From NCBI GenBank assembly GCA_025980475.1, contig JAICXL010000012.1, forward strand, positions 1 to 44,063: 44,063 nt of DNA, given 5' to 3'. A program made the translations under genes and the position numbers. This stretch comes from Nocardioidaceae bacterium (GTDB lineage: Bacteria > Actinomycetota > Actinomycetes > Propionibacteriales > Nocardioidaceae). Under the pieces are notes generated by a model. That model was not told the DNA's origin. It did no database searches and saw nothing but the letters and a program-made list of their open reading frames with translations. This document shows positions 32,515-40,907 of this stretch, piece after piece (positions within the stretch are counted from its first letter, which is position 1; each line of letters begins with the position of its first letter).

Positions 32515-33343
32515 GCACGCGTACGACGACCTGCACCGCCTGCTGGCCGGCCGTCTCGCCGTCCTGACCGGCGCGGGTGTCTCGACCGACTCGGGCATCC
32601 CGGACTACCGCGGCCCCCGGCCCGCCGGGGCCCCGCCGACGCGGATGCCGATGACCTACCAGGAGTTCGTCGCGAGCCCGGCGAACCAGCAGCGCTACTG
32701 GGCCCGCGCGCACGTCGGCTGGTCGCGGATGGGTTCCGCGGAGCCCAACGCCGGCCACCGTGCCCTCGCCCGGCTCGAGGCCCACGGCCGCATCGAGCTG
32801 CTGGTCACCCAGAACGTCGACGGCCTGCACGAGCGAGCCGGGTCACAGGCGCTGGTGGCGCTGCACGGCCGGGTCGCCGAGGTGATCTGCCTGGACTGCC
32901 GCTCGGTGACCGGGCGCGCTGCGGTGCAGGCCCGGATGACAGCGGCCAACCCCGATTGGGCGGCCCGCCACGCCAACGCCGTCATCAGGCCCGACGGAGA
33001 CGTCGAGCTCGAGGCCACCCGCGGCTTCGTCGTGCCCCGCTGCGAGCGGTGCCGCGGCCGGTTGAAGCCGCACGTGGTGTTCTTCGGCGAGAACGTCCCC
33101 AAGGACAGGGTGCTGCGCGCCCAGCAGGCGGTGGCCGCCGCGGACGCGCTGCTGGTCCTCGGCTCCTCGCTCACGGTGATGTCCGGCTTCCGGTTCGTGC
33201 GCCAGGCGGCGAAGGCCGGCAAGCCGGTCGTGGTCGTCAACCGGGGGACGACGAGGGGTGACGAGCTGGCGGCGTACAAGCTCGAAGGCGGTTGCAGCGA
33301 GTTCCTCACCGGCCTCCTGGAGCGCGAGCCGGTCCCGGCCTGA
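32507..33343 (+). CDS. NAD-dependent protein deacetylase (Sir2 family)
   Basis: About 278 aa. The NAD-binding motif is GAGVSTDSGIPDYRG, then TQNVDGLH, the catalytic His120 in ALHGRVAE, and a zinc site CLDC...CERC (C128, C131, C179, C182). FGENVP and GSSLTVMSGFRF follow. It removes acyl groups from protein lysines with NAD+ and releases O-acyl-ADP-ribose. The ATG at 32507 overlaps the DUF2277 stop; the frame is open to 32462, but family members start near here. Target proteins, often acyl-CoA synthetases in actinobacteria, cannot be read from this locus. Confidence 0.93.
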   Translation: MAEHAYDDLHRLLAGRLAVLTGAGVSTDSGIPDYRGPRPAGAPPTRMPMTYQEFVASPANQQRYWARAHVGWSRMGSAEPNAGHRALARLEAHGRIELLVTQNVDGLHERAGSQALVALHGRVAEVICLDCRSVTGRAAVQARMTAANPDWAARHANAVIRPDGDVELEATRGFVVPRCERCRGRLKPHVVFFGENVPKDRVLRAQQAVAAADALLVLGSSLTVMSGFRFVRQAAKAGKPVVVVNRGTTRGDELAAYKLEGGCSEFLTGLLEREPVPA

Positions 33344-33352
33344 CGCCCGCCC

Positions 33353-34051
33353 TCAGGCGCGCCGCACGAAGATGTGCTCGGCGGCGTCGGGGTCGACCTC
33401 GGCGGTCTCGCCCGCGTGGGCGAGCAGGACTCCCGCGGGCGTCGCCTCGGCGTTGACGGTCTCGCCGGGCAGGGCGCCCACGCGTCGCAGCGCGCCCATC
33501 AGGGCCTCGTCCTTCTGCATCTCCTCGCTGATCCGGCGCACCTGGACACGCACCGGCGCACCACCGGACCCCCGTGCCACGACGGTGCCGAGCGGCTCGA
33601 GACCGGTCAGGAAGTCCTCCCCCCGCTCGCTCTCGCCGAGCTCGACGAGGCCCGGGATCGGGTTGCCGTAGGGCGACTCGGTCGGGTGGTCGAGCAGCTC
33701 GAGCAGCCGGCGCTCCACCGACTCGCTCATCACGTGCTCCCACCGGCAGGCCTCGTCGTGCACGAGCTCCCAGTCGAGGCCGATCACGTCCACCAGCAAC
33801 CGCTCGGCCAGTCGGTGCTTGCGCATCACCCGGGTCGCGGTGTCGCGGCCCTCGTCGGTCAGCCGCAGGTGCCGGTCGCCCTCGACGGTGAGCAGCCCGT
33901 CGCGCTCCATCCGGGCCACGGTCTGGCTGACCGTCGGGCCGCTCTGGTGCAGCCGCTCCGCGATCCGGGCGCGCAGCGGCACGATGCCCTCCTCCTGGAG
34001 CTCGTAGATCGTGCGGAGGTACATCTCGGTGGTGTCGATCAGGTCGCTCAC
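33353..34051 (-). CDS. ideR: Iron/manganese-dependent DtxR-family repressor (IdeR type)
   Basis: About 232 aa. Starting at GTG 34051 gives M10, H79, E83, H98, C102, E105 and H106, exactly the metal-ligand numbering of DtxR/IdeR, which supports this start over ATG 34060. The N-terminal winged helix is ARIAERLHQSGPTVSQTVARME, the dimerisation domain carries CRWEH, and the C-terminal SH3-like domain is complete. It represses iron-uptake or metal-homeostasis genes when loaded with metal. No operator for it is evident in this window. A manganese-responsive MntR-like role is less likely given the three-domain length. Confidence 0.88.
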   Translation of the reverse strand: MSDLIDTTEMYLRTIYELQEEGIVPLRARIAERLHQSGPTVSQTVARMERDGLLTVEGDRHLRLTDEGRDTATRVMRKHRLAERLLVDVIGLDWELVHDEACRWEHVMSESVERRLLELLDHPTESPYGNPIPGLVELGESERGEDFLTGLEPLGTVVARGSGGAPVRVQVRRISEEMQKDEALMGALRRVGALPGETVNAEATPAGVLLAHAGETAEVDPDAAEHIFVRRA

Positions 34052-34128
34052 GGCGCCCATTCTGGCCCATGCCCGCACGTCGGTATCGTGGGGCGCCTGC
34101 CCACGGCCAACCCTGGAGAGGCCCCCCG

Positions 34129-35691
34129 ATGAACGACGCCCGCCCCGACGCGCCCTGGTGGCGCGACGCGGTCTGCTACGAGGTCTACATCCGCAGCTTC
34201 GCCGACGCAGGATCCGACGGCTACGGCGACCTTCCCGGGCTCACCTCCCGGCTGGGCCACCTCGCGGACCTCGGCGTGGACGCGCTCTGGATCACCCCCT
34301 TCTACCCCTCCCCGCAGCACGACCACGGCTACGACGTCGCCGACTACCGCGACGTCGAGCCGACCTACGGCGACCTCGAGGCGTTCGACACGATGCTGAC
34401 CGGCGCGCACGAGCTCGGGCTGAAGGTGATCGTCGACCTGGTGCCCAACCACACCTCGTCGGAGCACCCCTGGTTCCAGGCTGCCCTCGCGGCCGGGCCG
34501 GGCAGTCCCGAGCGGGCGCGCTACCTCTTCCGCGACGGCAAGGGCCGGGCCGGCAGAGAGCCGCCCAACAACTGGCTCTCGGTCTTCGGCGGCCCCGCCT
34601 GGGAGCGGGTGCCGGACGGTCAGTGGTACCTCCACCTGTTCGACAGCTCCCAGCCCGACCTCGACTGGACCAACCCCGAGGTGGCCGCGGACTTCGAGAC
34701 GACGCTGCGCTTCTGGCTCGACCGTGGCGTGGACGGTTTCCGGGTCGACGTCGCCCACGGGCTGCGCAAGGCCGCCGGCCTGCCGGACGTCGACGACCCG
34801 CAGAAGTTCGTCAGCGGCACCATGCCCCGGGCGCCGATGTGGGACCAGCCGGAGGTGCACGAGGTCTACCGGCGCTGGCACGAGGTCCTCGCCGGCTACG
34901 ACGGCGACCGGATGATGGTCGCCGAGGCGTGGGCGGCGACCCCCGCGGCGACGATGGCCTACGCGCGCCCGGACGAGATGTCCCAGGCGTTCAACTTCCA
35001 CTGGCTCGAAGCGGAGTGGTCCGCGAGGGAGTTCCGCGACGTGGTCAGCCTCTCCCTCACCGAGGCCGCCACCGTGGACTCCTCGCCCACCTGGGTGCTC
35101 TCCAACCACGACGTCGTGCGCCACCCCACGAGGTACGGCGGCGGCAAGGTCGGCCTGGCCCGCGGCAGGGCGGCCACGATGGCGATGCTCGCGCTCCCCG
35201 GGTCCGCCTATCTCTACCAGGGCGAGGAGCTCGGCCTCGAGCAGGTCGAGGTGCCTGAGACGCAGCGGCAGGACCCGGAGTTCCTCAACGGCCGTGGTCC
35301 GGGTCGGGACGGCTGCCGGGTGCCGATCCCGTGGTCGGGGACGGCCGCGCCGTACGGCAACGGCACGGGTGATCCGTGGCTGCCGCAGCCCGACGGCTGG
35401 GCCGCGCTCACCGTCGAGGCGCAGCGCGCCGAGCCCGACTCGACGCTGTCGTTCTACCGACGGGTGCTGGCGGCGCGGCGCGCACTGGCCGGGGACGCGG
35501 TCGAGCTGGTCGACCTCGGCGAGGACGTGCTCGCCTTCCGGCGCGGCGCCGTGCTGGTGGTGCTCAACGCCGGCGAGGAGCACGTCCCGCTGCCCGACGG
35601 CGAGGTCCTGCTGGCCAGCGACGGGCTCGGCGGGGAGGGCACGCTGCCCCCGGACTGCGCGGCCTGGCTCGCGGTCGCGCCGGTCAGCTGA
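34129..35691 (+). CDS. GH13 alpha-glucosidase (oligo-1,6-glucosidase type)
   Basis: A 520-aa family-13 glycosidase. Conserved regions in order are VDALWITPFYPSPQHDHGYDV, VIVDLVPNHTS, GFRVDVAHG (nucleophile D207), VAEAWAA (acid/base E266) and LSNHDVVRH (D328). The C-terminal beta-domain starts near residue 435. It hydrolyses alpha-glucosidic bonds in maltose/isomaltose-type oligosaccharides in the cytoplasm. GGAGAG precedes the ATG by about 9 nt. It starts 77 bp from the IdeR gene, divergently, and its end overlaps the MarR gene by 8 bases tail to tail. A trehalose-active variant cannot be excluded. Confidence 0.9.
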   Translation: MNDARPDAPWWRDAVCYEVYIRSFADAGSDGYGDLPGLTSRLGHLADLGVDALWITPFYPSPQHDHGYDVADYRDVEPTYGDLEAFDTMLTGAHELGLKVIVDLVPNHTSSEHPWFQAALAAGPGSPERARYLFRDGKGRAGREPPNNWLSVFGGPAWERVPDGQWYLHLFDSSQPDLDWTNPEVAADFETTLRFWLDRGVDGFRVDVAHGLRKAAGLPDVDDPQKFVSGTMPRAPMWDQPEVHEVYRRWHEVLAGYDGDRMMVAEAWAATPAATMAYARPDEMSQAFNFHWLEAEWSAREFRDVVSLSLTEAATVDSSPTWVLSNHDVVRHPTRYGGGKVGLARGRAATMAMLALPGSAYLYQGEELGLEQVEVPETQRQDPEFLNGRGPGRDGCRVPIPWSGTAAPYGNGTGDPWLPQPDGWAALTVEAQRAEPDSTLSFYRRVLAARRALAGDAVELVDLGEDVLAFRRGAVLVVLNAGEEHVPLPDGEVLLASDGLGGEGTLPPDCAAWLAVAPVS

Positions 35692-36130
35692 GCGTGCGGT
35701 TGTAGCGCCCGAGGCTGTCGGCGAGCCGGGCCAGGTCCTCGTCGCCCCAGGCGGCGAGCCGGTCGCCGAACATCGCCCGGCGGCGCTCCAGCATCTCGGC
35801 CAGACGCTGCCGGCCGAGGTCGGTGAGCTCCAGCAGCGCGGCCCGGCCGTCCGCAGGGTCCGGGGTCCGGCTGAGGAGCCCGAGGTCCTCGAGCTGGGAG
35901 AGGTAGCGGCTGACCGCGCCCTTGTCGAGGGAGAACCCGTCGGCGAGCGCGGACGCACGGCAGGGCCCCTCGTCGGCCACCCCGGCCAGCAACGAGTAGG
36001 CAGCGCCGGCCAGATCCGGGTGGATCATCCGGGCGCGCTCCTCGGCGCTGCGCCTGATCCGGCGTGCGATCACGCCGATCTCGTGCTCCAGCGAGCGCAT
36101 CGTCTCTTCGCGAGTCGGCTTGACGTCCAT
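35684..36130 (-). CDS. MarR-family transcriptional regulator
   Basis: A 148-aa protein. The winged helix spans about residues 38-105: AAYSLLAGVADEGPCRASALADGFSLDKGAVSRYLSQLEDLGLLSRTPDPADGR. MarR proteins bind palindromes as dimers and respond to small molecules. The ATG at 36130 has no Shine-Dalgarno (CCTTCCCTC precedes it); an internal ATG at 36100 is also poor. Upstream on the same strand lie a promoter-like pair (36352-36380), a 12-codon ORF with a very strong ribosome site (36281-36319) and a three-way-junction-like RNA (36155-36212). Control at RNA level is therefore possible. It precedes no obvious target; the ABC exporter genes end just upstream. Confidence 0.87.
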   Translation of the reverse strand: MDVKPTREETMRSLEHEIGVIARRIRRSAEERARMIHPDLAGAAYSLLAGVADEGPCRASALADGFSLDKGAVSRYLSQLEDLGLLSRTPDPADGRAALLELTDLGRQRLAEMLERRRAMFGDRLAAWGDEDLARLADSLGRYNRTLS

Positions 36131-36154
36131 GAGGGAAGGCTACAGACGCAGCGA

Positions 36155-36212
36155 CCCGCAGGCGTGGGGCGGAGCCCCTCCGGGCGGACGTGGTCCGGAA
36201 ATCGCCTGCGGG
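36155..36212 (-). ncRNA. Predicted three-way-junction leader RNA before the MarR gene
   Basis: Read on the minus strand, CCCGCAGGCG (36212-36203) pairs perfectly with CGCCTGCGGG (36164-36155). It encloses TCCGG-11 nt-CCGGA and GGGGC-TCC-GCCCC with joiners of 3, 0 and 1 nt. The result is a 10-bp closing stem and two 5-bp hairpins, ending 24 nt before the MarR ATG. Compact junctions of this kind occur in cis-regulatory RNAs. GC-rich DNA folds easily, so comparative support is needed. Confidence 0.4.
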
Positions 36213-36280
36213 CCGGGTGACTGCGTTGGATTCACCAGTAGCGGGTCGCCGGTTGGCGCCACGCGCTGGCCGGTGTGCTG

Positions 36281-36319
36281 CTAGTGCGCAGCCACCTCAC
36301 GCGTCCAAGAACAAATCAT
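36281..36319 (-). CDS. 12-codon upstream ORF with a near-perfect ribosome-binding site
   Basis: ATG at 36319 to TAG at 36281 encodes MICSWTREVAAH. The 16 bases at 36340-36325 (GGAAAGGAGGTGGTCC) match the complement of the 16S rRNA 3' end (AGAAAGGAGGTGATCC) at 14 of 16 positions, far more than ordinary sites in this window. GGAGG is 11 nt from the ATG. A short hairpin, CCGTG/CACGG (36340-36355), directly precedes it. It lies in the 5' leader of the MarR gene and could be a leader peptide that senses translation. It could be a chance ORF, but the ribosome site is striking. Confidence 0.45.
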   Translation of the reverse strand: MICSWTREVAAH

Positions 36320-36351
36320 CTGCTGGACCACCTCCTTTCCCGTGTGGCACC

Positions 36352-36380
36352 ACGGTAAGCCGCCAGCCGGTCCGGCTCAA
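36352..36380 (-). promoter_or_regulatory. Candidate promoter for the MarR leader
   Basis: On the minus strand TTGAGC (36380-36375) and TACCGT (36357-36352) are spaced by 17 bp, compatible with housekeeping actinobacterial TTGACN / TANNNT elements. A start about 7 nt later, near 36345, would give a leader of about 215 nt that contains the ribosome site, the short ORF and the folded region before MarR. It sits directly after the ABC exporter stop. Confidence 0.38.
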
Positions 36381-36402
36381 CCGGTTTGTGCCGCGTTTCG
36401 TC

Positions 36403-38490
36403 TCAGGCCACCGCCGCGGCCGCGAACTGGGCGTTGTAGAGCCGGGCGTAGGCGCCGCCGGCGGCCAGCAGCGAGTCGTGGGTGCCTTGCTCGACGATGG
36501 CGCCACTCTCCATCACCAGGATCAGGTCGGCGTCGCGGATCGTGGAGAGCCGGTGGGCGATCACGAAGGAGGTCCGGTCGGTGCGCAATGCGGCCATCGC
36601 CTGCTGCAACAGCAGCTCGGTGCGGGTGTCGACGGAGCTGGTCGCCTCGTCGAGGATCAGCAGCGCCGGGTCGGCGAGGAACGCACGGGCGATCGTGACC
36701 AGCTGCCGCTCGCCGGCCGACAGGTTCGAGCCGTCCTCGTCGATGAGCGTGTCGTAGCCGTCGGGCAGCGAGTGCACGAACCGGTCGACGAACGTCGCCT
36801 TCGCCGCCTCGAGGATCTGTGCCTCGGTCGCGTGGGGGGCGCCGTAGGCGATGTTGTCCCGGATCGTGCCGGTGAAGAGCCAGGTGTCCTGCAGCACCAT
36901 CCCGATCTGGCTGCGCATCTCGCCGCGGGGCACCGAGGCGATGTCGACGCCGTCGATGGTGATCCGCCCGGCACCGACCTCGTAGAAGCGCATCACGAGG
37001 TTGACCAGCGTGGTCTTGCCGGCGCCGGTCGGTCCGACGATCGCCACCGTGTGGCCGGGCTCGGCGACCAGGGAGAGGTCCTCGATCAGCGGCTCGTCGG
37101 GGCGGTAGGAGAACGACACGTGCTCGAAGCGCACCTCGCCGTGGCGCTCCCCGACCGGGGCCAGGCTGCCGGACTCCTCGGTGTCCTGCTCGGGGGCGTC
37201 GAGCAGCTCGAAGACCCGCTCGGCCGAGGCGACACCGGACTGCAGCAGGTTGGCCATCGAGGCGACCTGGGTGAGCGGCTGGGTGAACTGGCGGGAGTAC
37301 TGGATGAACGCCTGCACGTCGCCGAGGGTGATCGCGCCGCTGGCCACGCGCAGCCCACCGACGACCGCGACGATGACGTAGTTGAGGTTCCCGATGAACA
37401 TCATCAGCGGCATGATCAGCCCGCTGACGAACTGGGCACCGAACGAGGCCTGGAACAGCGCGTCGTTCTGCTCGGCGAAGGTCGCCTCGGACTCGTGCTG
37501 GCGACCGAACACCTTGACCAGCGCGTGACCGGTGAAGGCCTCCTCGATGTGGGCGTTGAGCTTGCCGGTGCGCCGCCACTGGTCGATGAACATGCCCTGG
37601 GAGCGACCCATCACCGTCTTGGTCAGCATCATCGCGAGCGGCACGGAGACCAGGGCGATCACCGCCAGCAGCGGCGAGATCCAGAACATCATCGACAGCA
37701 CGGCGACCACGGTGAGCAGGCTGGTGAGCAGCTGGCTCATCGTCTGCTGCAGGGTCTGGCTGATGTTGTCGATGTCGTTGGTCACCCGCGAGAGCAGCTC
37801 ACCGCGAGGCTGCCTGTCGAAGTAGGACAGCGGCAGCCGGTTGACCTTGTCCTCCACGTCGGCGCGCATCCGCAGGATCGTGCTCTGCACGACGTCGTTG
37901 AGCAGGTAGCCCTGCAGGTAGGACAGCAGGGCAGCGACGACGTACACCGAGAGCACGACCAGCAGGACGTGGCCGACCGCGCCGAAGTCGACGCCGTCGG
38001 TGAGCCGGGTGATCCCGCTGACCATGTCGGCGACCTTGCCCTGGCCGTGCTCGCGCAGCAGCCGGACCGCCTCCGACTGCGTCTGCCCGGGGAACTGGCG
38101 GTGGACCATCGCGCCGATCAGACCCCCGAAGATCAGGTCGGTGGCGTGGCCGAGGAGCTTCGGGCCGAACGCGGTCAGCCCGACGCTGCACACCGCGAGC
38201 ACCACGACCGAGATCGCCTTGTGCCGCTCGGGAGCCATCCGGCGGATCAGCCGCTTCCCGGAAGGCTTGAAGTGGCTGGCCTTCTGGCCGACCATCCCGC
38301 CGCCCCAGCGGCCGTGGCCCGGGCCGGCCTCGACGCGCTCGGTCTCCTTGAGCTGGCCGCTCTCGGTGGCCGTGCCGGGCTCGCCGACCGGGACGCCGGT
38401 CGGTTCGCCGCCCGGCACGGGGCGCGGGTCGGTTCCCGCGGTCCCCGCGGGGACGGCAGCGGACCGGGCGTCTTCGTGGCGGGAGCTCAT
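36403..38490 (-). CDS. ABC exporter half-transporter, catalytic subunit of a heterodimer
   Basis: A 695-aa protein. A Pro/Gly/Glu-rich cytoplasmic N-terminus of about 80 residues is followed by six TM segments and then the nucleotide-binding domain: Walker A GPTGAGKTT, signature LSAGERQ, Walker B LLILDEATSSVD (catalytic Glu present), H-loop AHRLS. The signature departs from LSGGQ. Its partner encoded upstream has an Asp at the catalytic Glu position, the pattern of heterodimeric exporters with one degenerate ATP site. ATG at 38490 overlaps the partner stop (ATGA). It probably exports drugs or lipids under TetR control. Confidence 0.92.
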   Translation of the reverse strand: MSSRHEDARSAAVPAGTAGTDPRPVPGGEPTGVPVGEPGTATESGQLKETERVEAGPGHGRWGGGMVGQKASHFKPSGKRLIRRMAPERHKAISVVVLAVCSVGLTAFGPKLLGHATDLIFGGLIGAMVHRQFPGQTQSEAVRLLREHGQGKVADMVSGITRLTDGVDFGAVGHVLLVVLSVYVVAALLSYLQGYLLNDVVQSTILRMRADVEDKVNRLPLSYFDRQPRGELLSRVTNDIDNISQTLQQTMSQLLTSLLTVVAVLSMMFWISPLLAVIALVSVPLAMMLTKTVMGRSQGMFIDQWRRTGKLNAHIEEAFTGHALVKVFGRQHESEATFAEQNDALFQASFGAQFVSGLIMPLMMFIGNLNYVIVAVVGGLRVASGAITLGDVQAFIQYSRQFTQPLTQVASMANLLQSGVASAERVFELLDAPEQDTEESGSLAPVGERHGEVRFEHVSFSYRPDEPLIEDLSLVAEPGHTVAIVGPTGAGKTTLVNLVMRFYEVGAGRITIDGVDIASVPRGEMRSQIGMVLQDTWLFTGTIRDNIAYGAPHATEAQILEAAKATFVDRFVHSLPDGYDTLIDEDGSNLSAGERQLVTIARAFLADPALLILDEATSSVDTRTELLLQQAMAALRTDRTSFVIAHRLSTIRDADLILVMESGAIVEQGTHDSLLAAGGAYARLYNAQFAAAAVA

Positions 38491-40220
38491 GCGGCCTCCT
38501 CTGCGGACAGCTGGGACTCGACGATCTCCTGGTAGGTGCCGCAGGTCGCGAGCAGCTGCTCGTGCGTGCCACGGCCGACAACCGCGCCGTCCTCGAGCAC
38601 CAGGATCAGGTCGGCGTCGCGGATCGTGGAGATCCGCTGGGCGACGATGAGCACGGTCGCGTCGCGGGTGACCGGGCGCAGGGCGGTGCGCAGCCGGGCG
38701 TCGGTGGCCAGGTCGAGCGCGGAGAAGGCGTCGTCGAAGAGGTAGATCTCGGGCTTGCGGACCAGCGCCCGGGCGATCGCCAGCCGCTGCCGCTGGCCGC
38801 CGCTGACATTGGTGCCGCCCTGCGCGATCGGCGCTTCCAGGCCCTGCGGCATGGCGTGCACGAAGTCGGTCGCCTGGGCGATCTCGAGGGCCTCCCAGAG
38901 CTGCTCGTCGGTCGCGTGCGGGTCGCCGTACCTGAGGTTCGAGGCGACCGTGCCGGAGAACAGGAAGGCCTTCTGCGGCACCAGCCCGACCGCCGACCAC
39001 AGCAGGTCCGGGTCGAGCTCGCGCACGTCGACGCCGTCGACGAGGACGCGGCCGCCGGTGACGTCGAAGAGGCGCGGCACGAGGTTGACCGCGGTGGACT
39101 TGCCGGCGCCGGTGGAGCCGATGACCGCGACTGTCTGGCCTGGTCGCGCCTCGAACGACAGGTCGCGCACGACGGGGACGTCGGCGCCGGGGTAGCTGAA
39201 CTCCACGTGGTGGAAGGCGAGGGTGCCGTGCTCGCCGACCTCCGTGACCGGTTCGGCAGGTGGGACGACCGAGGTGTCGGTCTCGAGGACCTCCATGATC
39301 CGGTCGGCGCAGACCGCCGAGCGCGGGATCATCATCATCATGAAGGTGCCCATCATCACCGACATCAGGATCTGCATCAGGTAGGAGAGGTAGGCGGTCA
39401 GCGCACCGATCTGCATCTGCCCGTTGTCCACGCGGTGGCCGCCGAACCACAGCACGGCGACCGACGACAGGTTGGCGACCAGCATCACGGTGGGGAACAT
39501 CGCCGCCATCCACCGGCCGGCCCGGGTGGCGACGTCGGTGAGCTCGGCGTTGGCGACGCCGAACCGCTCGGTCTCGTGCGGCTCGCGGACGAACGCACGC
39601 ACGACCCGGACACCGGTGATCTGCTCGCGCAGCAGCCGGTTGACCTCGTCGATGCGCACCTGCATCTTGCGGAAGCTCGGCACCATTCGGGTGACCACGA
39701 AGCCGATCGAGACGACCAGCAGCGGCACGGCGACCGCGATCAGCCAGGAGAGCCCGAGGTCCTCGCGCATCGCCATGATGATGCCGCCGACCATCATGAT
39801 CGGCGCGGTGACCATCAACGTGCACGACATCAGCACCAGCATCTGGACCTGCTGCACGTCGTTGGTCTCCCGGGTGATCAGCGACGGCGGCCCGAAGTGC
39901 TGCACCTCGCGCTGGCTGAACGACCCGACCCGGTAGAAGATCGCTGCGCGCACGTCGCGGCCGAAGCCCATCGCGGTGCGGGCGGAGAACCACACGGCGG
40001 TGACCGAGCAGCCGATCTGCACGAACGCGACGCCGAGCATGATCGCGCCGGTGCGCACGATGTAGCCGATGTCGCCGGTGACGATGCCCTTGTCGATGAT
40101 GTCGGCGTTGAGGCTGGGCAGGTAGAGCGCACCGATGGTGCCGACGAACTGGAAGAGCACGATGAGGCCCAGCCAGCTGCGGTAGGGCCGTAGGTGGATG
40201 CCGACGAGTCGGAGCAGCAT
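38487..40220 (-). CDS. ABC exporter half-transporter, degenerate-site subunit
   Basis: A 577-aa protein with six N-terminal TM segments and a nucleotide-binding domain from about residue 330: Walker A GSTGAGKST, signature VSGGQRQRLAIARAL, Walker B YLFDDAFSALD. The residue after the Walker B Asp is Asp instead of Glu, so this ATP site is predicted to be slow or non-hydrolysing, matching the altered signature of the partner. The order TetR, 577-aa, 695-aa subunit is compact: one base separates the TetR stop from this ATG. Multidrug export (LmrCD/TM287-288 type) is the family role; the substrate is unknown. Confidence 0.92.
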   Translation of the reverse strand: MLLRLVGIHLRPYRSWLGLIVLFQFVGTIGALYLPSLNADIIDKGIVTGDIGYIVRTGAIMLGVAFVQIGCSVTAVWFSARTAMGFGRDVRAAIFYRVGSFSQREVQHFGPPSLITRETNDVQQVQMLVLMSCTLMVTAPIMMVGGIIMAMREDLGLSWLIAVAVPLLVVSIGFVVTRMVPSFRKMQVRIDEVNRLLREQITGVRVVRAFVREPHETERFGVANAELTDVATRAGRWMAAMFPTVMLVANLSSVAVLWFGGHRVDNGQMQIGALTAYLSYLMQILMSVMMGTFMMMMIPRSAVCADRIMEVLETDTSVVPPAEPVTEVGEHGTLAFHHVEFSYPGADVPVVRDLSFEARPGQTVAVIGSTGAGKSTAVNLVPRLFDVTGGRVLVDGVDVRELDPDLLWSAVGLVPQKAFLFSGTVASNLRYGDPHATDEQLWEALEIAQATDFVHAMPQGLEAPIAQGGTNVSGGQRQRLAIARALVRKPEIYLFDDAFSALDLATDARLRTALRPVTRDATVLIVAQRISTIRDADLILVLEDGAVVGRGTHEQLLATCGTYQEIVESQLSAEEAA

Positions 40221-40221
40221 G

Positions 40222-40836
40222 TCAGTCCTCCCGCTTCAGGACGCCGTGCAGCAGGACGTCCGCGATCTGGTCAGGGGTGAGCACAGCGCCCATGCCGAGC
40301 TCGGGGCGGCTGGAGCCGATGACCAGGCTGCGCAGGGCGAGCGCCGCCTGCTCCGGTGCCAGCGCCAGCTCCGCGCGGTGCGGTTCGAAGAGCGTGGTGA
40401 GCCGCGCGTGCAGCGCCTCCTGTGCCTCGAGGACGAAGCGAGGCGGCCCGGGCTGCTTGTGGTGCTCCGCGTCTGCGTGGAGGGCGGCCATCAGGTGCGG
40501 GCGTACGGCGACCATCACCGCCATCGTCAGCCGCATCCGATCCTGCACCTGGCCCACGGCGGCGATCACCTTGTCACGCAGCGCGACGCGGTCGTGCATC
40601 TGGGCGTCGAAGAGCTGCTGGCCGCCCGCCGGGTTGATCGCCTCGCGGGCGGCGGCCAGCATCAGGCTCTTCTTGTCCTCGAAGACCCGGAAGATCGTGC
40701 CCTCGGCGATCCCGGCGGCCTCGGCGATCTCGCGGGTGGACAGCTCGCTGCCGCGCTCGGCGAGCAGCGGCACGACCGCCTCGACGATCGCCTTGCGGCG
40801 GGCGTCGGGCGACATCGAGGTGGCGCGGGGGCTCAT
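40222..40836 (-). CDS. TetR-family transcriptional regulator
   Basis: A 204-aa protein. The N-terminal helix-turn-helix reads ELSTREIAEAAGIAEGTIFRVFEDKKSLMLAAAREA, followed by a ligand-binding helical domain. It is the first gene of the exporter operon and likely its repressor. A perfect 18-bp palindrome lies 16 bp upstream of its ATG. A -10-like TACAGT (40850-40845) lies only 8 bases before the ATG and there is no Shine-Dalgarno, so the mRNA may be leaderless, as is common in actinobacteria. The inducer is probably an exporter substrate. Confidence 0.92.
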   Translation of the reverse strand: MSPRATSMSPDARRKAIVEAVVPLLAERGSELSTREIAEAAGIAEGTIFRVFEDKKSLMLAAAREAINPAGGQQLFDAQMHDRVALRDKVIAAVGQVQDRMRLTMAVMVAVRPHLMAALHADAEHHKQPGPPRFVLEAQEALHARLTTLFEPHRAELALAPEQAALALRSLVIGSSRPELGMGAVLTPDQIADVLLHGVLKRED

Positions 40837-40844
40837 GACCCGAC

Positions 40845-40870
40845 ACTGTAACTGAGTGAGCGCTCACTCA
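40845..40870 (-). promoter_or_regulatory. TetR operator (18-bp perfect palindrome) with overlapping promoter
   Basis: TGAGTGAGCGCTCACTCA at 40853-40870 is a perfect palindrome, of the type bound by TetR dimers. It ends two bases before a -10-like TACAGT (40850-40845, minus strand), so a bound repressor would block polymerase. The predicted start of transcription falls at or next to the TetR ATG at 40836. Confidence 0.75.
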
Positions 40871-40907
40871 CAAGGGATTTACCGGGCCCACGGCCCCGCG
40901 AGCCGGT

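Noticed and set aside
36325-36340. Plus-strand fragment of a 16S rRNA 3' end
   Set aside because: Only the anti-Shine-Dalgarno tail resembles 16S; the flanking sequence does not continue into 16S helix 45 or a spacer, so a strong minus-strand ribosome site is the simpler reading.
36190-38535. A 781-residue plus-strand open frame opposite the 695-aa ABC exporter
   Set aside because: Low-complexity Asp/His/Gly/Val composition and no recognisable motif; it is a shadow of the exporter gene.
38562-40193. A very long open frame antisense to the 577-aa ABC exporter gene
   Set aside because: Its translation is His/Asp/Gly/Arg-rich without any domain, as expected for a mirror frame of GC-rich coding DNA; the ABC gene on the other strand is unmistakable.
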